This document shows, in pieces, positions 54,715 through 64,000 of a DNA stretch of 64,000 bases. A model generated the notes under the pieces. The model did not search any database. It was not told the DNA's origin and saw only the letters and a list, made by a program, of their open reading frames with translations. Made by a program: the position numbers and the translations under genes. Source of the DNA: Diaphorobacter limosus (GTDB lineage Bacteria > Pseudomonadota > Gammaproteobacteria > Burkholderiales > Burkholderiaceae_C). Positions within the stretch are counted from its first letter, which is position 1. Every line of letters begins with the position of its first letter. The stretch lies in assembly GCF_033100095.1 (NCBI RefSeq), contig NZ_CP136921.1, positions 280,501 to 344,500 of the forward strand, written 5' to 3'.

Positions 54715-57423
54715 TCAATCGGCGAGAGCGCGCGTGACGACTTCACGCACATCGTTGGACAGGTCCGCCTTGGCGGCGACGCGGGCGATGGCCTCGCGTG
54801 CGGCCGTGCGGTAGGGCTCGGCCAGCTTGCTCCAGCGATCGAGTGCGCGCGCCAGGCGGGCCGCGACCTGGGGGTTGAGGGCGTCCAGCTCCAGCACGCG
54901 CTCGGCCCAGAAGACGTAGCCGGCGGCGTCGCGCCGGTGGAAGGCACCGGGGTTGGCGCTGCAGTAGCTAAAGATCACGCTGCGCGCGCGGTTCGGGTTC
55001 TTGATGTGGAAGTCGGGATGCTTCAGCAAAGCCTTGACGGCGGGCAGCACGTTGCCGCCGCGGTCGGTGCTGCCGGCCTGCAGGGCAAACCATTTGTCCA
55101 GCACCAGGGCGTCGTCTTTGAACAGTGCATGAAAGCGCGCCAGCGCCGGCTGGGCCAGCTCGTGGCCGCTCATCACCAGGGCCGACAGCGCGTTGAAGCG
55201 GTCGGTCATGTTGGCAGCAATCTTGAAGCGCTGGTAGGTCTTGCCGGGCCACACCTCGTCGCCCGTGGCGCGCGCGGCCAGGCACAGCATGGCCAGGGCC
55301 AGGCCGGCCAGGGCGCGCCGGCCGCTGCTGGTGGCGTCGGGGCGGTAGGCGCCGCTGGCCTGGTGCTCGTCCCAGGCCCAGGCCCAGTCGGCCTGCAGGG
55401 ACAGCGCCAGCTGCAGGCGCAGGGCCTCGCGCACGGCATGCACGCGCTGCGGATCGACTTGCGTCAGCTGCTCGGCGATGTAGCTCTCGGAGGGCAGGGT
55501 CAGCACCAGCTCCTTGAAGGCCGCGTCCAGCTGCGGGTGGCGCAGCACGGCGCGCATGGCCTGCACCAGGGCGTCGGGCAAAAGGTTTTGGTCTATTTGG
55601 CCGTTTGCGCCCTCTGTTATTGTGCTGTCAGCTATTGCGTTGATAGCAATACGCAGCATCAGGCGCTGGCCGGCCTCCCAGCGGTTGAAGGCGTCGCCGT
55701 CATGCGCCAGCAGGGTCAGTAGTTCGGTGTCGCTGTAGTCATGGTCCAGCACCACCGGGGCGCTGAAACCGCGTAACAGCGAGGGCACGGGCTGGCTGGT
55801 GACGTTGACGAAGCCCAGCGTCAGGCTCTCCTCGGTCAGCACCACGGTGCGTTCGGTGCTGCCTGCCGTGGCCTCGCCATCGAGTTGCAGGGGCAGGGCC
55901 TTGCCCTGCGCGTCCAGCAGGCCCAGTGCCACGGGAATGACGAAGGGCAGCTTGTTCGGCTGGCCCGGTGTGGCGGCGCAGCTTTGCGACAGGGTCAGGG
56001 TGTAGCGACCGGCGTCGGCGTCGTACTGGCCCACGGCCTTGACATGGGGCGTGCCGGCCTGGCTGTACCAGCGCTTGAACTGCTCCAGGTGCAGGGCCAG
56101 CGGGCTGGCCGGGTTGGCGTCGGCAATCGCCTGGGCAAAGTCGTCGCAGGTGACGGCCTGGCCGTCGTGGCGCTCAAAGTACAGCTTCATGCCGCGGGCA
56201 AAGCCTTCGCGGCCCACCAGGCGGTGCTGCATGCGCACGACCTCGGCACCCTTTTCGTAGATGGTGACGGTGTAGAAGTTGTTGATCTCGACGTAGCTGT
56301 CGGGGCGCACCGGGTGGGCCATGGGGCCGGCGTCCTCGGGGAACTGCGCGGTGCGCAGCACGCGTACGTCCTCGATGCGTTTGACGGCGCGCGCCGACGG
56401 GCTGCCCGCCATGTCCTGGCTGAACTCCTGGTCGCGGAACACCGTCAGGCCCTCTTTCAGCGAGAGCTGGAACCAGTCGCGGCAGGTGACGCGGTTGCCC
56501 GTCCAGTTGTGGAAGTACTCGTGGCCGACGACGGATTCGATATTGGCGAAGTCGGTGTCGGTGGCCGTGGCCTCGCTGGCCAGCACGTACTTGGTGTTGA
56601 AGATGTTCAGGCCCTTGTTCTCCATGGCGCCCATGTTGAAGTCGCTGGTGGCGACGATCATGAAGCGCTCCAGATCCAGCGTGAGGCCAAAGCGCGCCTC
56701 GTCCCAGGCGATGGACGCCATCAGCGAGTTCATGGCGTGCTCGGTCTTGCCCAGGTCGCCCGGGCGCACCCAGACCTGCAGCAGGTGCTTGTTGCCGGCG
56801 CGGCTGGTGATCTGCTGCTCGCGCGCCACCAGCTTGCCGGCCACCAGGGCGAACAAATAGCTGGGCTTTTTGTGCGGGTCTTGCCAGCGGGCGAAGTGGC
56901 GGCCGTCGTCGAGTTCGCCGGACTCCACCAGGTTGCCGTTGGAGAGCAGCACCGGATAGTCGGCCTTGCTCGCGCGCAGCAGCACCTGGTAGCTGGCCAT
57001 GACGTCGGGACGATCCAGGAAGTAGGTGATGCGCCGAAAGCCCTCGGCCTCGCACTGCGTGAAGAAGGTGCCCTGGCTCACGTACAGGCCCGACAGCTGC
57101 GTGTTCTTGGCGGGCGCGCAGGTGGTGAAGATCTCCAGCGCGAAGGGCGCGTCGCCCTCCGGCAGGTTCTCCAGCACCAGTTCGTCGCCCTCGATCTTGA
57201 ACGAGGTCCCCGCGCCATTGACCAGCACGCGCGCCAGGTTCAGCTCCTGGCCCAGCAGGCGCAGGGCCTGGGGCGCGGCGGCGCTGTTGCGGCGCACCTG
57301 CATCTTGTTCAGGACGCGGGTCTTGGCCGGGTCCAGGTCGAACGTGAGATCCACGCTGTCGATCCAGAACGCCGGCGGGGCGTAGTCCAGGCGCTCAATG
57401 GCCTTGGCTTGTCCTTCTTTCAT
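54715..57423 (-). CDS. pepN: membrane alanyl aminopeptidase PepN (M1)
   Basis: 902-aa zinc aminopeptidase of the M1 family, E. coli PepN type, clearing peptides from protein turnover. The exopeptidase motif [12 protein letters not shown], zinc site [12 protein letters not shown] followed 19 residues later by the Glu of [15 protein letters not shown], and the C-terminal helical domain are present. Residues [24 protein letters not shown] are encoded antisense from a dispersed-repeat copy, inserted in a helical-domain loop. It is 18 bp after prfB and 23 bp before fbp, so the three likely form one operon. Confidence 0.95.
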   Translation of the reverse strand: MKEGQAKAIERLDYAPPAFWIDSVDLTFDLDPAKTRVLNKMQVRRNSAAAPQALRLLGQELNLARVLVNGAGTSFKIEGDELVLENLPEGDAPFALEIFTTCAPAKNTQLSGLYVSQGTFFTQCEAEGFRRITYFLDRPDVMASYQVLLRASKADYPVLLSNGNLVESGELDDGRHFARWQDPHKKPSYLFALVAGKLVAREQQITSRAGNKHLLQVWVRPGDLGKTEHAMNSLMASIAWDEARFGLTLDLERFMIVATSDFNMGAMENKGLNIFNTKYVLASEATATDTDFANIESVVGHEYFHNWTGNRVTCRDWFQLSLKEGLTVFRDQEFSQDMAGSPSARAVKRIEDVRVLRTAQFPEDAGPMAHPVRPDSYVEINNFYTVTIYEKGAEVVRMQHRLVGREGFARGMKLYFERHDGQAVTCDDFAQAIADANPASPLALHLEQFKRWYSQAGTPHVKAVGQYDADAGRYTLTLSQSCAATPGQPNKLPFVIPVALGLLDAQGKALPLQLDGEATAGSTERTVVLTEESLTLGFVNVTSQPVPSLLRGFSAPVVLDHDYSDTELLTLLAHDGDAFNRWEAGQRLMLRIAINAIADSTITEGANGQIDQNLLPDALVQAMRAVLRHPQLDAAFKELVLTLPSESYIAEQLTQVDPQRVHAVREALRLQLALSLQADWAWAWDEHQASGAYRPDATSSGRRALAGLALAMLCLAARATGDEVWPGKTYQRFKIAANMTDRFNALSALVMSGHELAQPALARFHALFKDDALVLDKWFALQAGSTDRGGNVLPAVKALLKHPDFHIKNPNRARSVIFSYCSANPGAFHRRDAAGYVFWAERVLELDALNPQVAARLARALDRWSKLAEPYRTAAREAIARVAAKADLSNDVREVVTRALAD
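55581..55655 (+). repeat. dispersed AT-rich repeat, in frame (antisense) within pepN
   Basis: Plus-oriented, degenerate copy: AAAAGGTTTTGGTCTATTTGG on the left, TTTGCGCC at the centre, then CAGCTATTGCGTTGATAGC on the right. pepN is on the minus strand, so it reads the element backwards. Confidence 0.6.
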
Positions 57424-57441
57424 CGTGCTAGTCCTTCTTTT

Positions 57442-58546
57442 TTACAGGCCCTGCTTGAGCGAGGCCTCGATGAGCGCATCCAGGTCGCCATCGAGCACCT
57501 TTTGCGTGGCCGATATTTCGACGTTGGTGCGCAAATCCTTGATGCGGCTGTTGTCCAGCACATAGCTGCGGATCTGGTGGCCCCAGCCGACGTCGGTCTT
57601 GGTCTCCTCCAGGGCCTGCTGCGCTTCCATGCGCTTTTGCATCTCCAGCTCATAGAGCTTGGAGCGCAGGCGCTGCCAGGCCACGTCGCGGTTGCTGTGC
57701 TGGCTGCGTCCGTCCTGGCACTGCACGACGATGCCGGTGGGCATGTGCGTCAGGCGCACGGCCGAATCCGTCTTGTTGATGTGCTGGCCGCCGGCGCCGC
57801 TGGCGCGATAGGTGTCGGTGCGCACGTCGGCGGGGTTGATGTCGATCTCAATCGAGTCGTCGATCTCGGGATAGACAAACAGGCTGGCAAACGAGGTGTG
57901 GCGCCCGCCCGAGCTGTCGAACGGCGATTTGCGCACCAGGCGGTGCACGCCGGTCTCGGTGCGCAGCAGGCCATAGGCGTAGTCGCCCTCGATGTGGATG
58001 GTGGCGCTCTTGATGCCGGCCACGTCGCCCGGGGTTTCCTCGTCGACCGTGGCCTTGAAGCCCTTCCTCTCGGCGTACTTCAGGTACTGGCGCAGCAGCA
58101 TGCTGGCCCAGTCGCAGGCCTCGGTGCCGCCGGCGCCGGCCTGGATGTCGATGTAGCAATTGAGCGGATCGGCTTCGCGCCCGAACATGCGGCGGAACTC
58201 CAGCTCCTCGATCAGCGGCAGCAGCTTGGCGGTCTCGGCCTCTATGGTGAGCAGCCCGGCTTCGTCGTCTTCCTCGTAGCTCATCTCGTAGAGCTCGCGG
58301 TTGTCGGCCAGCTCGGCCGTCAGCTTTTGCAGCGTCAGCACCACGGCGTCGAGGGACTTCTTTTCCTTGCCCAGTTCCTGGGCCTTCTTCGGGTCGTTCC
58401 AGCAGGCCGGGTCTTCCAGCGAGGCGTTTACCGTGCGCAGGCGTTCGTACTTGGCATCGTAGTCAAAGATACCTCCGTAGCTCGGCCGTGCGAGCGCTCA
58501 GGTCTTCGAGGGTGTTGCCAATCTGGTTGATGTGTTCTGCTTCCAT
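57442..58546 (-). CDS. prfB: peptide chain release factor 2, with programmed +1 frameshift
   Basis: Release factor recognising UAA and UGA. The first 27 codons ([20 protein letters not shown]...) end at an in-frame TGA; skipping T58465 joins frame to [18 protein letters not shown], giving 367 aa in two segments (58546-58466 and 58464-57442). [13 protein letters not shown] contains the stop-codon-reading SPF tripeptide, and [19 protein letters not shown] the GGQ hydrolysis motif. The slip site CTTTGAC is preceded by GGAGG, as in the family's autoregulatory site. The longest simple ORF starts too late (58344) and would miss the N-terminal domain. Confidence 0.95.
58462..58476 (-). promoter_or_regulatory. 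RF2 programmed frameshift site
   Basis: GGAGGTATCTTTGAC on the minus strand: the Shine-Dalgarno-like GGAGG, 3 nt, then CTT-TGA-C. Low RF2 slows termination at UGA and lets ribosomes slip +1, a feedback loop conserved across bacteria. Confidence 0.95.
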
Positions 58547-58657
58547 GGTGCGGGTGTCCTGTGTGTTTCTTTGGTGATAACCCGCGATTTTCTCATGACG
58601 CGTGATGGCGCCCGTGGCTGCCGGACTTGGCGCCACGCAGGGGCGGGGTATGGTTTG

Positions 58658-58723
58658 CTGTAACTATCAAAAAAAGAGCTAATGACGCTTGATGTACAAG
58701 CGCCAGAGCCATTTTTGACTGAT
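58658..58723 (-). repeat. dispersed AT-rich repeat downstream of ddh
   Basis: Minus-oriented, clean copy: AACTATCAAAAAAAGAGCTA on the left, the dyad ACGCTT-n7-AAGCGC, then CAGAGCCATTTTTGACT. It lies in the 188-bp spacer between prfB and the diaminopimelate dehydrogenase gene. Confidence 0.85.
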
Positions 58724-58734
58724 ATTGTCTGGGT

Positions 58735-59730
58735 TTACAGCAGCCGCTCGCGCAGCTCGGCCGGGCTTTGCGGCGACAGCAGGCCGGGGGCCACGTCGAA
58801 CACCGTCTTGCAGCCGAACTGCCCGGCCTGGGCCATGCGGTGCACGGCGCGTGCGTAGGCCACCAGCACGCTGGAGGTGAATTCGGGGTTGCTATCGAGC
58901 TGCAGCCGGTATTCGATGACCTGCTTGTTGGCGGCCGAGGTGTTGCCGCTGCGGATCACGAAGCCGCCGTGCGGCATCGCGCCATGCTCGCGCGCCAGCT
59001 GCTCGGCGCTGATGAACTGCACCGTGGTGTCGTACTCGTCAAAGTAGTGTGGCATGGTGACGATGGCCTGGCGTACGGCCTCGGCGTCCGCCCCCGGGGC
59101 CAGCACCACGAAGCAGTCGCGCCGGTGCTTCTCGCGCGTGGTCAGCTGCGGGCGCACGCCGCTGCGCACCTGGTCCACGGCCTCGGGCACGGGGATGGTG
59201 TATTGCACGCCACCGGCCACGCCGCTGACGCGGCGGATGGCGTCGGAATGCCCCTGGCTCAGGCCCTTGCCCCAGAAGGTGTAGGTGGCGCCGTCGGGCA
59301 GCAGGGCCTCGCCCAGCACGCGGTTGATGGAGAACATGCCCGGGTCCCAGCCGGCCGAGATCAGCGCCGTGGTCTTGCCCGCCTGCGCGGCGGCGTCGAC
59401 GGCGGCGAAATGCGCGGGGATGCGCGCATGGGTGTCAAAGCTGTCCACCAGGTTGAACTGCGCCGCCAGCTCCGGGCTTTGGCGCGGCAGGTCGTCCTTG
59501 GAGCCACCGCAGAGGATGAGCACGTCGATCCTGTCCTTGTGGCCGGCCAGCGCGTCCATGGGGTACACGGACACGCCCGCGGTCAGGGGCTGGAGCTGCG
59601 CCGGGTCGCGGCGCGTGTAGATGCCGGCAATGGTCATGTCGGGGTTGTTGGCGATGGCCGACTCCACGCCACGGCCCAGGTTGCCGTGGCCGACGATGGC
59701 GATGCGTATGGCTGGCTGCTTGTCGTTCAT
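58735..59730 (-). CDS. ddh: meso-diaminopimelate D-dehydrogenase
   Basis: 331-aa NADPH-dependent enzyme that makes meso-diaminopimelate from tetrahydrodipicolinate in one step. The N-terminal Rossmann motif IAIVGHGNLGRGVESAI, LCGGSKDDLP, ISAGWDPGMFSINRVLGEAL, FWGKGLSQGHSDAIRR and PHGGFVIRSGNT match the family. It gives the cell a short route beside the usual succinylase pathway; aspartate flow comes from lysC at 8.5 kb. It is flanked by dispersed repeats on both sides and is not in an operon with lysine genes. Confidence 0.9.
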   Translation of the reverse strand: MNDKQPAIRIAIVGHGNLGRGVESAIANNPDMTIAGIYTRRDPAQLQPLTAGVSVYPMDALAGHKDRIDVLILCGGSKDDLPRQSPELAAQFNLVDSFDTHARIPAHFAAVDAAAQAGKTTALISAGWDPGMFSINRVLGEALLPDGATYTFWGKGLSQGHSDAIRRVSGVAGGVQYTIPVPEAVDQVRSGVRPQLTTREKHRRDCFVVLAPGADAEAVRQAIVTMPHYFDEYDTTVQFISAEQLAREHGAMPHGGFVIRSGNTSAANKQVIEYRLQLDSNPEFTSSVLVAYARAVHRMAQAGQFGCKTVFDVAPGLLSPQSPAELRERLL

Positions 59731-59751
59731 GGGTGTTTGCTTTCTGTTTGC

Positions 59752-59806
59752 TTCAAAAATAGTAGCTGTAAGCGCTTGTTGGGTGAGCGCAAACCGGCTG
59801 TTTTGC
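59752..59806 (-). repeat. dispersed AT-rich repeat upstream of ddh
   Basis: Minus-oriented copy: TTCAAAAATAGTAGCTGTA, the dyad GCGCTT-n8-AGCGC, then AAACCGGCTGTTTTGC. It occupies most of the spacer between ddh and the alpha/beta hydrolase gene. Confidence 0.85.
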
Positions 59807-59817
59807 TTAATTTTTTG

Positions 59818-59843
59818 GCCGCCTCGGCGCAGCCCGAGGCGGC
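59818..59843 (-). other. strong hairpin at the end of the alpha/beta hydrolase gene
   Basis: Ten-base stem GCCGCCTCGG/CCGAGGCGGC with loop CGCAGC, just past the hydrolase stop. On the minus strand it is followed by CAAAAAATT rather than a U-run, so it is not a normal intrinsic terminator. Confidence 0.5.
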
Positions 59844-59847
59844 ATTG

Positions 59848-60780
59848 TCAGGCAGGCATCTTGTCTGCCAGAAAATCCTCGATCAGCGCCGCCACGGCCT
59901 GGGGCTGGTCGTGGTGCAGCATATGGCCGGCGTCCTGCACCAGCGCGCTGCGGCTGTCGGCCACATGGGCCAGGCGCTGGTGGTAGTCCTGCAGCGTGTA
60001 GCGGCCCTTCCACCAGCGGCCCAGGCTGTCGTCGCTGGCATGCACCGAGAGCACGGGGGCGGTGATGGCCGCGTACAGCGCCAGAGCCTCGTCCACGCGG
60101 TACAGGTGCGGGTTGACGATCTTGTGCGCCGCGTCGCCCAGGATATGCCAGCGCCCCTGCGCGTCCGCGCCGGCCCAGTGGCGCGCCAGCCAGCAGGCCT
60201 TGTCGCTGGCCAGACGCGGGTTGGTCTTCATCAGGCGCAGGGCCACGCCGTCGGCGCTGTCGTAGGGTTTCAGGTCCATCTCGCCGCGCTCCCATTGCCG
60301 GATCTCGTCCATCCACTGCGCATAGCGCCCGGGGGCCTGGGCGGGGTTGGAGGGGGCCATGCCAAAGCCCTCCAGGTTCACCAGTCGGCGTATGCGCGCC
60401 GGCCGCGCGCCGGCATACATCATGGCCACGTTGCCGCCCATGCTGTGGCCCACCAGGTCCACCGGCTGCGCGCCCGCATAGTGGTCCAGCAGCTGATCCA
60501 GATCCGCAAGATAGTCCACGAAATGGTGGCCGTCGCAGGGCGCGGGCAGGCGCGAGCCGCCAAAGCCGCGCCAGTCGGGGGCGATGATGAGGCGCCCGGC
60601 GGCAAAGGCCTCGCCGAAGGCATCGACCACGAACTGCCAGGACGCGCCCACATCCATCCAGCCATGCAGCAGCAGCAGCGGCGCCGTGCCCGGCTGCGGC
60701 GCGCCCCAGGTGCGTACGTGGTAGTTCAGCGTGCGGATGCGCACGCTGTCGCTGCGGCTGGGGCGTAGGGCTTGGTACAT
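59848..60780 (-). CDS. alpha/beta-hydrolase
   Basis: 310-aa alpha/beta-hydrolase. The oxyanion segment LLLHGWMDVGASW, the nucleophile elbow VGHSMGGNVA, an acidic residue in the VLSVHASDDSLG region and the closing histidine of VQDAGHMLHHDQP form the catalytic set. There is no signal peptide. It resembles the epoxide-hydrolase, dehalogenase and esterase branch, but the substrate is not predictable. It is divergent from the ABC-importer genes. Confidence 0.85.
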   Translation of the reverse strand: MYQALRPSRSDSVRIRTLNYHVRTWGAPQPGTAPLLLLHGWMDVGASWQFVVDAFGEAFAAGRLIIAPDWRGFGGSRLPAPCDGHHFVDYLADLDQLLDHYAGAQPVDLVGHSMGGNVAMMYAGARPARIRRLVNLEGFGMAPSNPAQAPGRYAQWMDEIRQWERGEMDLKPYDSADGVALRLMKTNPRLASDKACWLARHWAGADAQGRWHILGDAAHKIVNPHLYRVDEALALYAAITAPVLSVHASDDSLGRWWKGRYTLQDYHQRLAHVADSRSALVQDAGHMLHHDQPQAVAALIEDFLADKMPA

Positions 60781-60932
60781 GAGCTGGGCGGTGTGGGCTG
60801 GGCGGTGTGGGCTGGTCGGTGCTTGCGTGGCCGGGTTTGCAGGGCGGGAGGGTTGCCGCGCAAACCATGATAGGCAGGCGCGCCGCCCGGGTTATACAGT
60901 GCCGGCACATCCATCACGATAAGGAGGCAGAC

Positions 60933-62258
60933 ATGCAGCGCAGCATTGTGGCAGCGGCATTGGCGGCAGGTTTTTGTGGGCTGGCGCTACCGGCCATTGC
61001 GGGCCAGGTGACGGTGATCACGTCCTTCCCCAAGGAGCTGACCACGGCCTACCAGAAGGCCTTCGAGGCCGCCCACCCGGGCATCAAGATCGAGATCCTG
61101 AACAAGAACACCACGGCCGCCGTGGCCTACATCCGCGAGCTGCCCGAGGGCCAGCGCCCCGACGTGATGTGGGCCAGCGCACCCGACGCCTTCGAGGTGC
61201 TGGCCAGCTACCAGCTGCTGCAAAAGGCGCCCGAGGTGGTCAACAAAAGCGCGCCGGAGAAGATAGGCAACTACCCGCTCAACGACCCCAAGGGCATGTA
61301 CTACGGCCAGGCGCTGGCGGGCTACGGCATCTCGTGGAACACGCGCTACATCAAGGCGCACAAGCTGGCGGCGCCCAGGGAGTGGAGCGACCTGACGCGG
61401 CCCGAGTACTTCGGCCATGTCGCCATCTCGTCGCCCTCGCGCTCGGGCACGACGCAGCTCACGGTGGAGACCATTTTGCAGGGCGAGGGCTGGGACAAGG
61501 GCTGGTCGCAGCTGTTGCAGATCATGGGCAACGCCGCCGCCGTCACCGACCGCAGCTTTGCCGTGCCCGACGGCGTGAACAACGGCCAGTACGGCATAGG
61601 CATCGTGATCGACTTCCTGGCGCTGGCGGGCAAGTACTCGGGCTATCCGGTGGACTTCACCTACCCCAGCATGACGGCCGTGGTGCCGGCCAATATCGCC
61701 CTGGTCGCTGGCGCCAAGAACGCGGCCGAGGCCAAGCAGTTCATGGCCTACACCATGTCGGCGGCGGGCCAGCAGATTCTGTTCGACCCCAAGATCGGCC
61801 GCCTGCCGATATTGCCGTACTCCATGCTCAAGGCCCCCGCAGGCTACCCCGTGCCGCAGGACATCGCCAAGCGCGCCAAGGTGCAGTTCAACACCGAGCT
61901 GTCGGGCCAGCGCTACCCCGTGGTCATCAGCCTGTTCGACCAGATGGTGACCTTCCGCCTCAAGGAGCTGCAGGCCGCGACCAAGTCCATCCACGAGGCC
62001 ACGGCCGCGCTCAAGGCCAGGCCTAACGCCCGGGGCAGCGAGCTACTAGCGCAGGCGCGCAGCCTGGCCTATACGCCGCTGGTGGGCGCGGATAACGTGA
62101 AGAACCCCGAGTTCCTGGAGCTGTTTCGCAAGAGCCGGCGCGACGTGGCCGTGGCCAAGGAGCTGACGGGCATGGAGCAGCTGTGGTCAGAGAAGGCACG
62201 CGCCAACTATGTGCGTGCCAAGCAGCTGGCGGACGAAGCGCGCGGCCTGGCCCGATAA
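60933..62258 (+). CDS. ABC transporter periplasmic substrate-binding protein (iron/phosphonate type)
   Basis: 441-aa binding protein. A signal peptide ends AIAGQ. VTVITSFPKELTTAYQKAFEAAHPGIKIEIL starts the type-II periplasmic-binding fold used for ferric iron and 2-aminoethylphosphonate. The start follows AAGGAGG, an excellent ribosome site. It is longer than usual; the last 100 residues are a helical, charged tail (LFRKSRRDVAVAKELTGMEQ). It is followed after 58 bp by a fused permease, so it should be the importer's receptor. Confidence 0.85.
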   Translation: MQRSIVAAALAAGFCGLALPAIAGQVTVITSFPKELTTAYQKAFEAAHPGIKIEILNKNTTAAVAYIRELPEGQRPDVMWASAPDAFEVLASYQLLQKAPEVVNKSAPEKIGNYPLNDPKGMYYGQALAGYGISWNTRYIKAHKLAAPREWSDLTRPEYFGHVAISSPSRSGTTQLTVETILQGEGWDKGWSQLLQIMGNAAAVTDRSFAVPDGVNNGQYGIGIVIDFLALAGKYSGYPVDFTYPSMTAVVPANIALVAGAKNAAEAKQFMAYTMSAAGQQILFDPKIGRLPILPYSMLKAPAGYPVPQDIAKRAKVQFNTELSGQRYPVVISLFDQMVTFRLKELQAATKSIHEATAALKARPNARGSELLAQARSLAYTPLVGADNVKNPEFLELFRKSRRDVAVAKELTGMEQLWSEKARANYVRAKQLADEARGLAR

Positions 62259-62316
62259 ATCCATTATTCAAGACCGCCACATCTGCCGCTCTGGGCGGCG
62301 GGTGTGATCGAACGCC

Positions 62317-64000
62317 ATGCCCGTTGCTCACCTATCGACCGCCGCGCGTGCGCCGCGCGCATCTGCCGGCCTGTGGCCCTGGATCGCCTTTGCGCTGATC
62401 CTGGCCTTCTTGCTGGTGTTTCTGATCCTGCCCGTGGGCACGGTGATCTACACCGCTTTCGTCACCGACACCGGCGCCCTGACCGTGGGCCATTTTGGCA
62501 ATTTTTTCGACCAGCTGGTGTTCCGCGAGTCCTTCTTCAACAGCCTGTGGGTGGCACTGGCCAGCACCTTTTTTGCCAGCGTCATCGCGCTGCCGCTGGC
62601 CTACCTGACGGTGCGCTTCGAGTTCCGCGGTGCGCTGTTGATACAGACACTGGGCGTGCTGCCGCTGATCATGCCGCCCTTCGTCGGTGCGGTGGCGCTG
62701 CAGCTGATCTTTGGCCGCAGTGGCTCGGTCAACCTGCTGCTGGGCGACTGGTTTGACATCACCATTCCCATCATGGATGGCCTGGTGGGCGTGACCTTTG
62801 TCGAGAGCATCCACTACTTCCCCTTCATCCTGCTGAACCTGGTGGCCGCCATGCGCAACATCGACGGTGCCATGGAGGAGTCGGCCCTGAATCTGGGCGC
62901 GCGCGGCTGGCGCCTGTTTCGGCGCGTGATCTTTCCTCTCGCCATGCCGGGCTACCTGGCCGGCGCGGCGCTGGTGTTCGTCAAGGTGTTCGACGACCTG
63001 GGCACGCCCTTGGTCATGGGCGTGACCAACATGCTGGCGCCGCAGGCCTATCTGCGCATCACCTCGGTGGGGGTGGATGACCCGCTGGGCTACGTGATCA
63101 GCGTGATCATGATCGTGTTCTCCATCCTGGCGCTGTGGCTGGCGGCGCGTGTGATGAAGGGCAAGGACTACGCCACGCTGCAAAAGGGCGGCGGCGCGCT
63201 GCAAAAGCGGCGGTTGTCCAAGTGGGAGGCGCTGCTGGCCTATGGCTGGATAGCTCTGGTGCTGGCCGTGGTGCTGGCGCCGCATGCGGGCATCCTGCTG
63301 ATGTCGCTGGCCCAGGTGTGGAGCTTCTCGGTGCTGCCCGACAGCTACACGCTGGCGCACTACGCCACCGTGTTCAGCGACGCGCGCGGCATGATGGCCA
63401 ACACCCTGCTGTACTGCGTGCTGGCCGCCGGGCTGGACGTGGTCATAGGCACGGCCATCGCCTACCTGATCCTGCGCACGCGCTTGCCGGCGCGCCAGTG
63501 GCTGGACTGGCTGGCGTCGGCGGCGCTGGCCATTCCCGGCCTGGTGCTGGCGATTGGCTATCTGCGGCTGTTCAAGGGCGTCACGATGCCGGGCAGCGAT
63601 GAGCTGGTTGTGCAGACCTGGGTGCTGATCATGCTGGCCTACGCCGTGCGGCGCCTGCCTTATGCGCTGCGCTCGTGCATGGCGGCGTTGCAGCAGGTGC
63701 ATGTGTCGCTGGAAGAGGCGGCACAAAGCGTGGGCGCGTCGCGCCTGTCCACCATACGGCGCGTGACGGTGCCGCTGATGGCCGGCGGCATCCTGGCCGG
63801 TTTCGTCACCAGCTTCATCACGGCGGCGGTGGAGCTGTCGGCCACGCTGGTGCTGGTCTCGACCGAAAGCCAGGCGCCGATGAGCTTAGGGATATACCTC
63901 TACATGCAAAGCATTGCCGGGCGCGGGCCGGGCGCTGCTTTGGGCGTGCTGGCCGTGCTCGTCGTGGGCCTGGGCACGTATTTCTCGCACCGTTTCGTGG
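62317..64000 (+). CDS. ABC transporter permease, double-domain (partial, C-terminus outside window)
   Basis: The reading frame runs off the window after 561 codons. Twelve or so membrane segments form two BPD_transp_1 domains. Each has an EAA coupling loop: EESALNLGARGWRLFRRVIFPLAMPG and EEAAQSVGASRLSTIRRVTVPLMAGG. Such fused permeases (FbpB/PhnV-like) serve ferric-iron and phosphonate importers, matching the receptor encoded upstream. The start is ATG at 62317, soon after the receptor stop; no better start is seen. The ATPase gene should lie just beyond the edge. Confidence 0.88.
   Translation, partial: MPVAHLSTAARAPRASAGLWPWIAFALILAFLLVFLILPVGTVIYTAFVTDTGALTVGHFGNFFDQLVFRESFFNSLWVALASTFFASVIALPLAYLTVRFEFRGALLIQTLGVLPLIMPPFVGAVALQLIFGRSGSVNLLLGDWFDITIPIMDGLVGVTFVESIHYFPFILLNLVAAMRNIDGAMEESALNLGARGWRLFRRVIFPLAMPGYLAGAALVFVKVFDDLGTPLVMGVTNMLAPQAYLRITSVGVDDPLGYVISVIMIVFSILALWLAARVMKGKDYATLQKGGGALQKRRLSKWEALLAYGWIALVLAVVLAPHAGILLMSLAQVWSFSVLPDSYTLAHYATVFSDARGMMANTLLYCVLAAGLDVVIGTAIAYLILRTRLPARQWLDWLASAALAIPGLVLAIGYLRLFKGVTMPGSDELVVQTWVLIMLAYAVRRLPYALRSCMAALQQVHVSLEEAAQSVGASRLSTIRRVTVPLMAGGILAGFVTSFITAAVELSATLVLVSTESQAPMSLGIYLYMQSIAGRGPGAALGVLAVLVVGLGTYFSHRFV

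Noticed and set aside
55885..58530. 881-aa plus-strand ORF opposite pepN/prfB
   Set aside because: Antisense shadow in high-GC DNA, with low-complexity His/Gly/Val composition and no family motif. The minus-strand genes explain the region.

Overview
The window is chromosomal DNA of high G+C content. Gene order and protein sequences point to a betaproteobacterium of the Comamonadaceae (Acidovorax/Alicycliphilus/Delftia type). The evidence is the classical rpsB-tsf-pyrH-frr-uppS-cdsA-dxr-rseP-bamA-skp-lpxD-fabZ-lpxA-lpxB-rnhB cluster, the protein sequences, and a small AT-rich dispersed repeat scattered through otherwise GC-rich genes. I recall similar patches in related genomes but cannot check that here.

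Layout. 1-4.1 kb (minus): the start of lpxH, two cyclophilins (cytosolic and periplasmic), an L,D-transpeptidase and a TPR protein that shares its C-terminal NTF2-like fold. 4.3-9.8 kb (plus): cysS, an AlkA-like glycosylase, accA, tilS and lysC, then tRNA-Ser(GCU) with a strong terminator. 10-17.8 kb: a small unknown gene, tRNA-Arg(UCU), an M14 carboxypeptidase-like lipoprotein, rhlE, ettA and a P1-family peptidase. 17.9-23 kb: a metal-handling block (DUF411, cupredoxin, CopL-like, YitT-like, DUF3703, P-type ATPase) divergent from a CadR/PbrR-type MerR regulator. The shared operator has the 19-bp promoter spacing typical of MerR control. 23-25.6 kb: an MlaE/MlaD-like lipid-transport pair plus a lipoprotein whose signal peptide appears interrupted by a GC-rich repeat. 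25.6-30.7 kb (minus): a PEP-mutase-family enzyme, NAD(P)HX repair, a DadA-like dehydrogenase and an amidase. 30.8-46.5 kb (plus): the ribosome/isoprenoid/envelope cluster listed above, ending with a SpoU methyltransferase and an SSB-like gene.

46.5-53.6 kb is a compact integrative element of about 7.1 kb in the 3' end of tRNA-Thr(CGU), bounded by perfect 51-bp direct repeats. It carries a tyrosine recombinase, a BrnT/BrnA toxin-antitoxin pair, an AlpA/Xis-like protein, a chain of overlapping small DNA-binding proteins, a putative replication protein and its own SSB paralogue. It has no virion or conjugation genes. Inside the putative replication gene lie four copies of a 15-bp palindrome beside an A-rich tract and a hairpin, which I read as a candidate replication origin. 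11-bp direct repeats at both ends look like integrase arm sites.

53.7-58.5 kb (minus): prfB (with its programmed +1 frameshift), pepN and fbp form an operon. 58.7-60.8 kb (minus): diaminopimelate dehydrogenase and an alpha/beta hydrolase. 60.9-64 kb (plus): the substrate-binding protein and the start of a double-domain permease of an iron/phosphonate-type ABC importer, cut by the window edge.

A second layer cuts across this map. A 50-65 bp dispersed repeat (central GCGCTT-n7-AAGCGC dyad, AT-rich AGCTATTAAAA tract on one side) occurs at least a dozen times. Copies lie in spacers, over start and stop codons, in a signal peptide, and in frame inside essential genes (tilS, dxr, lpxB, pepN). I found none inside the 7-kb integrative element.
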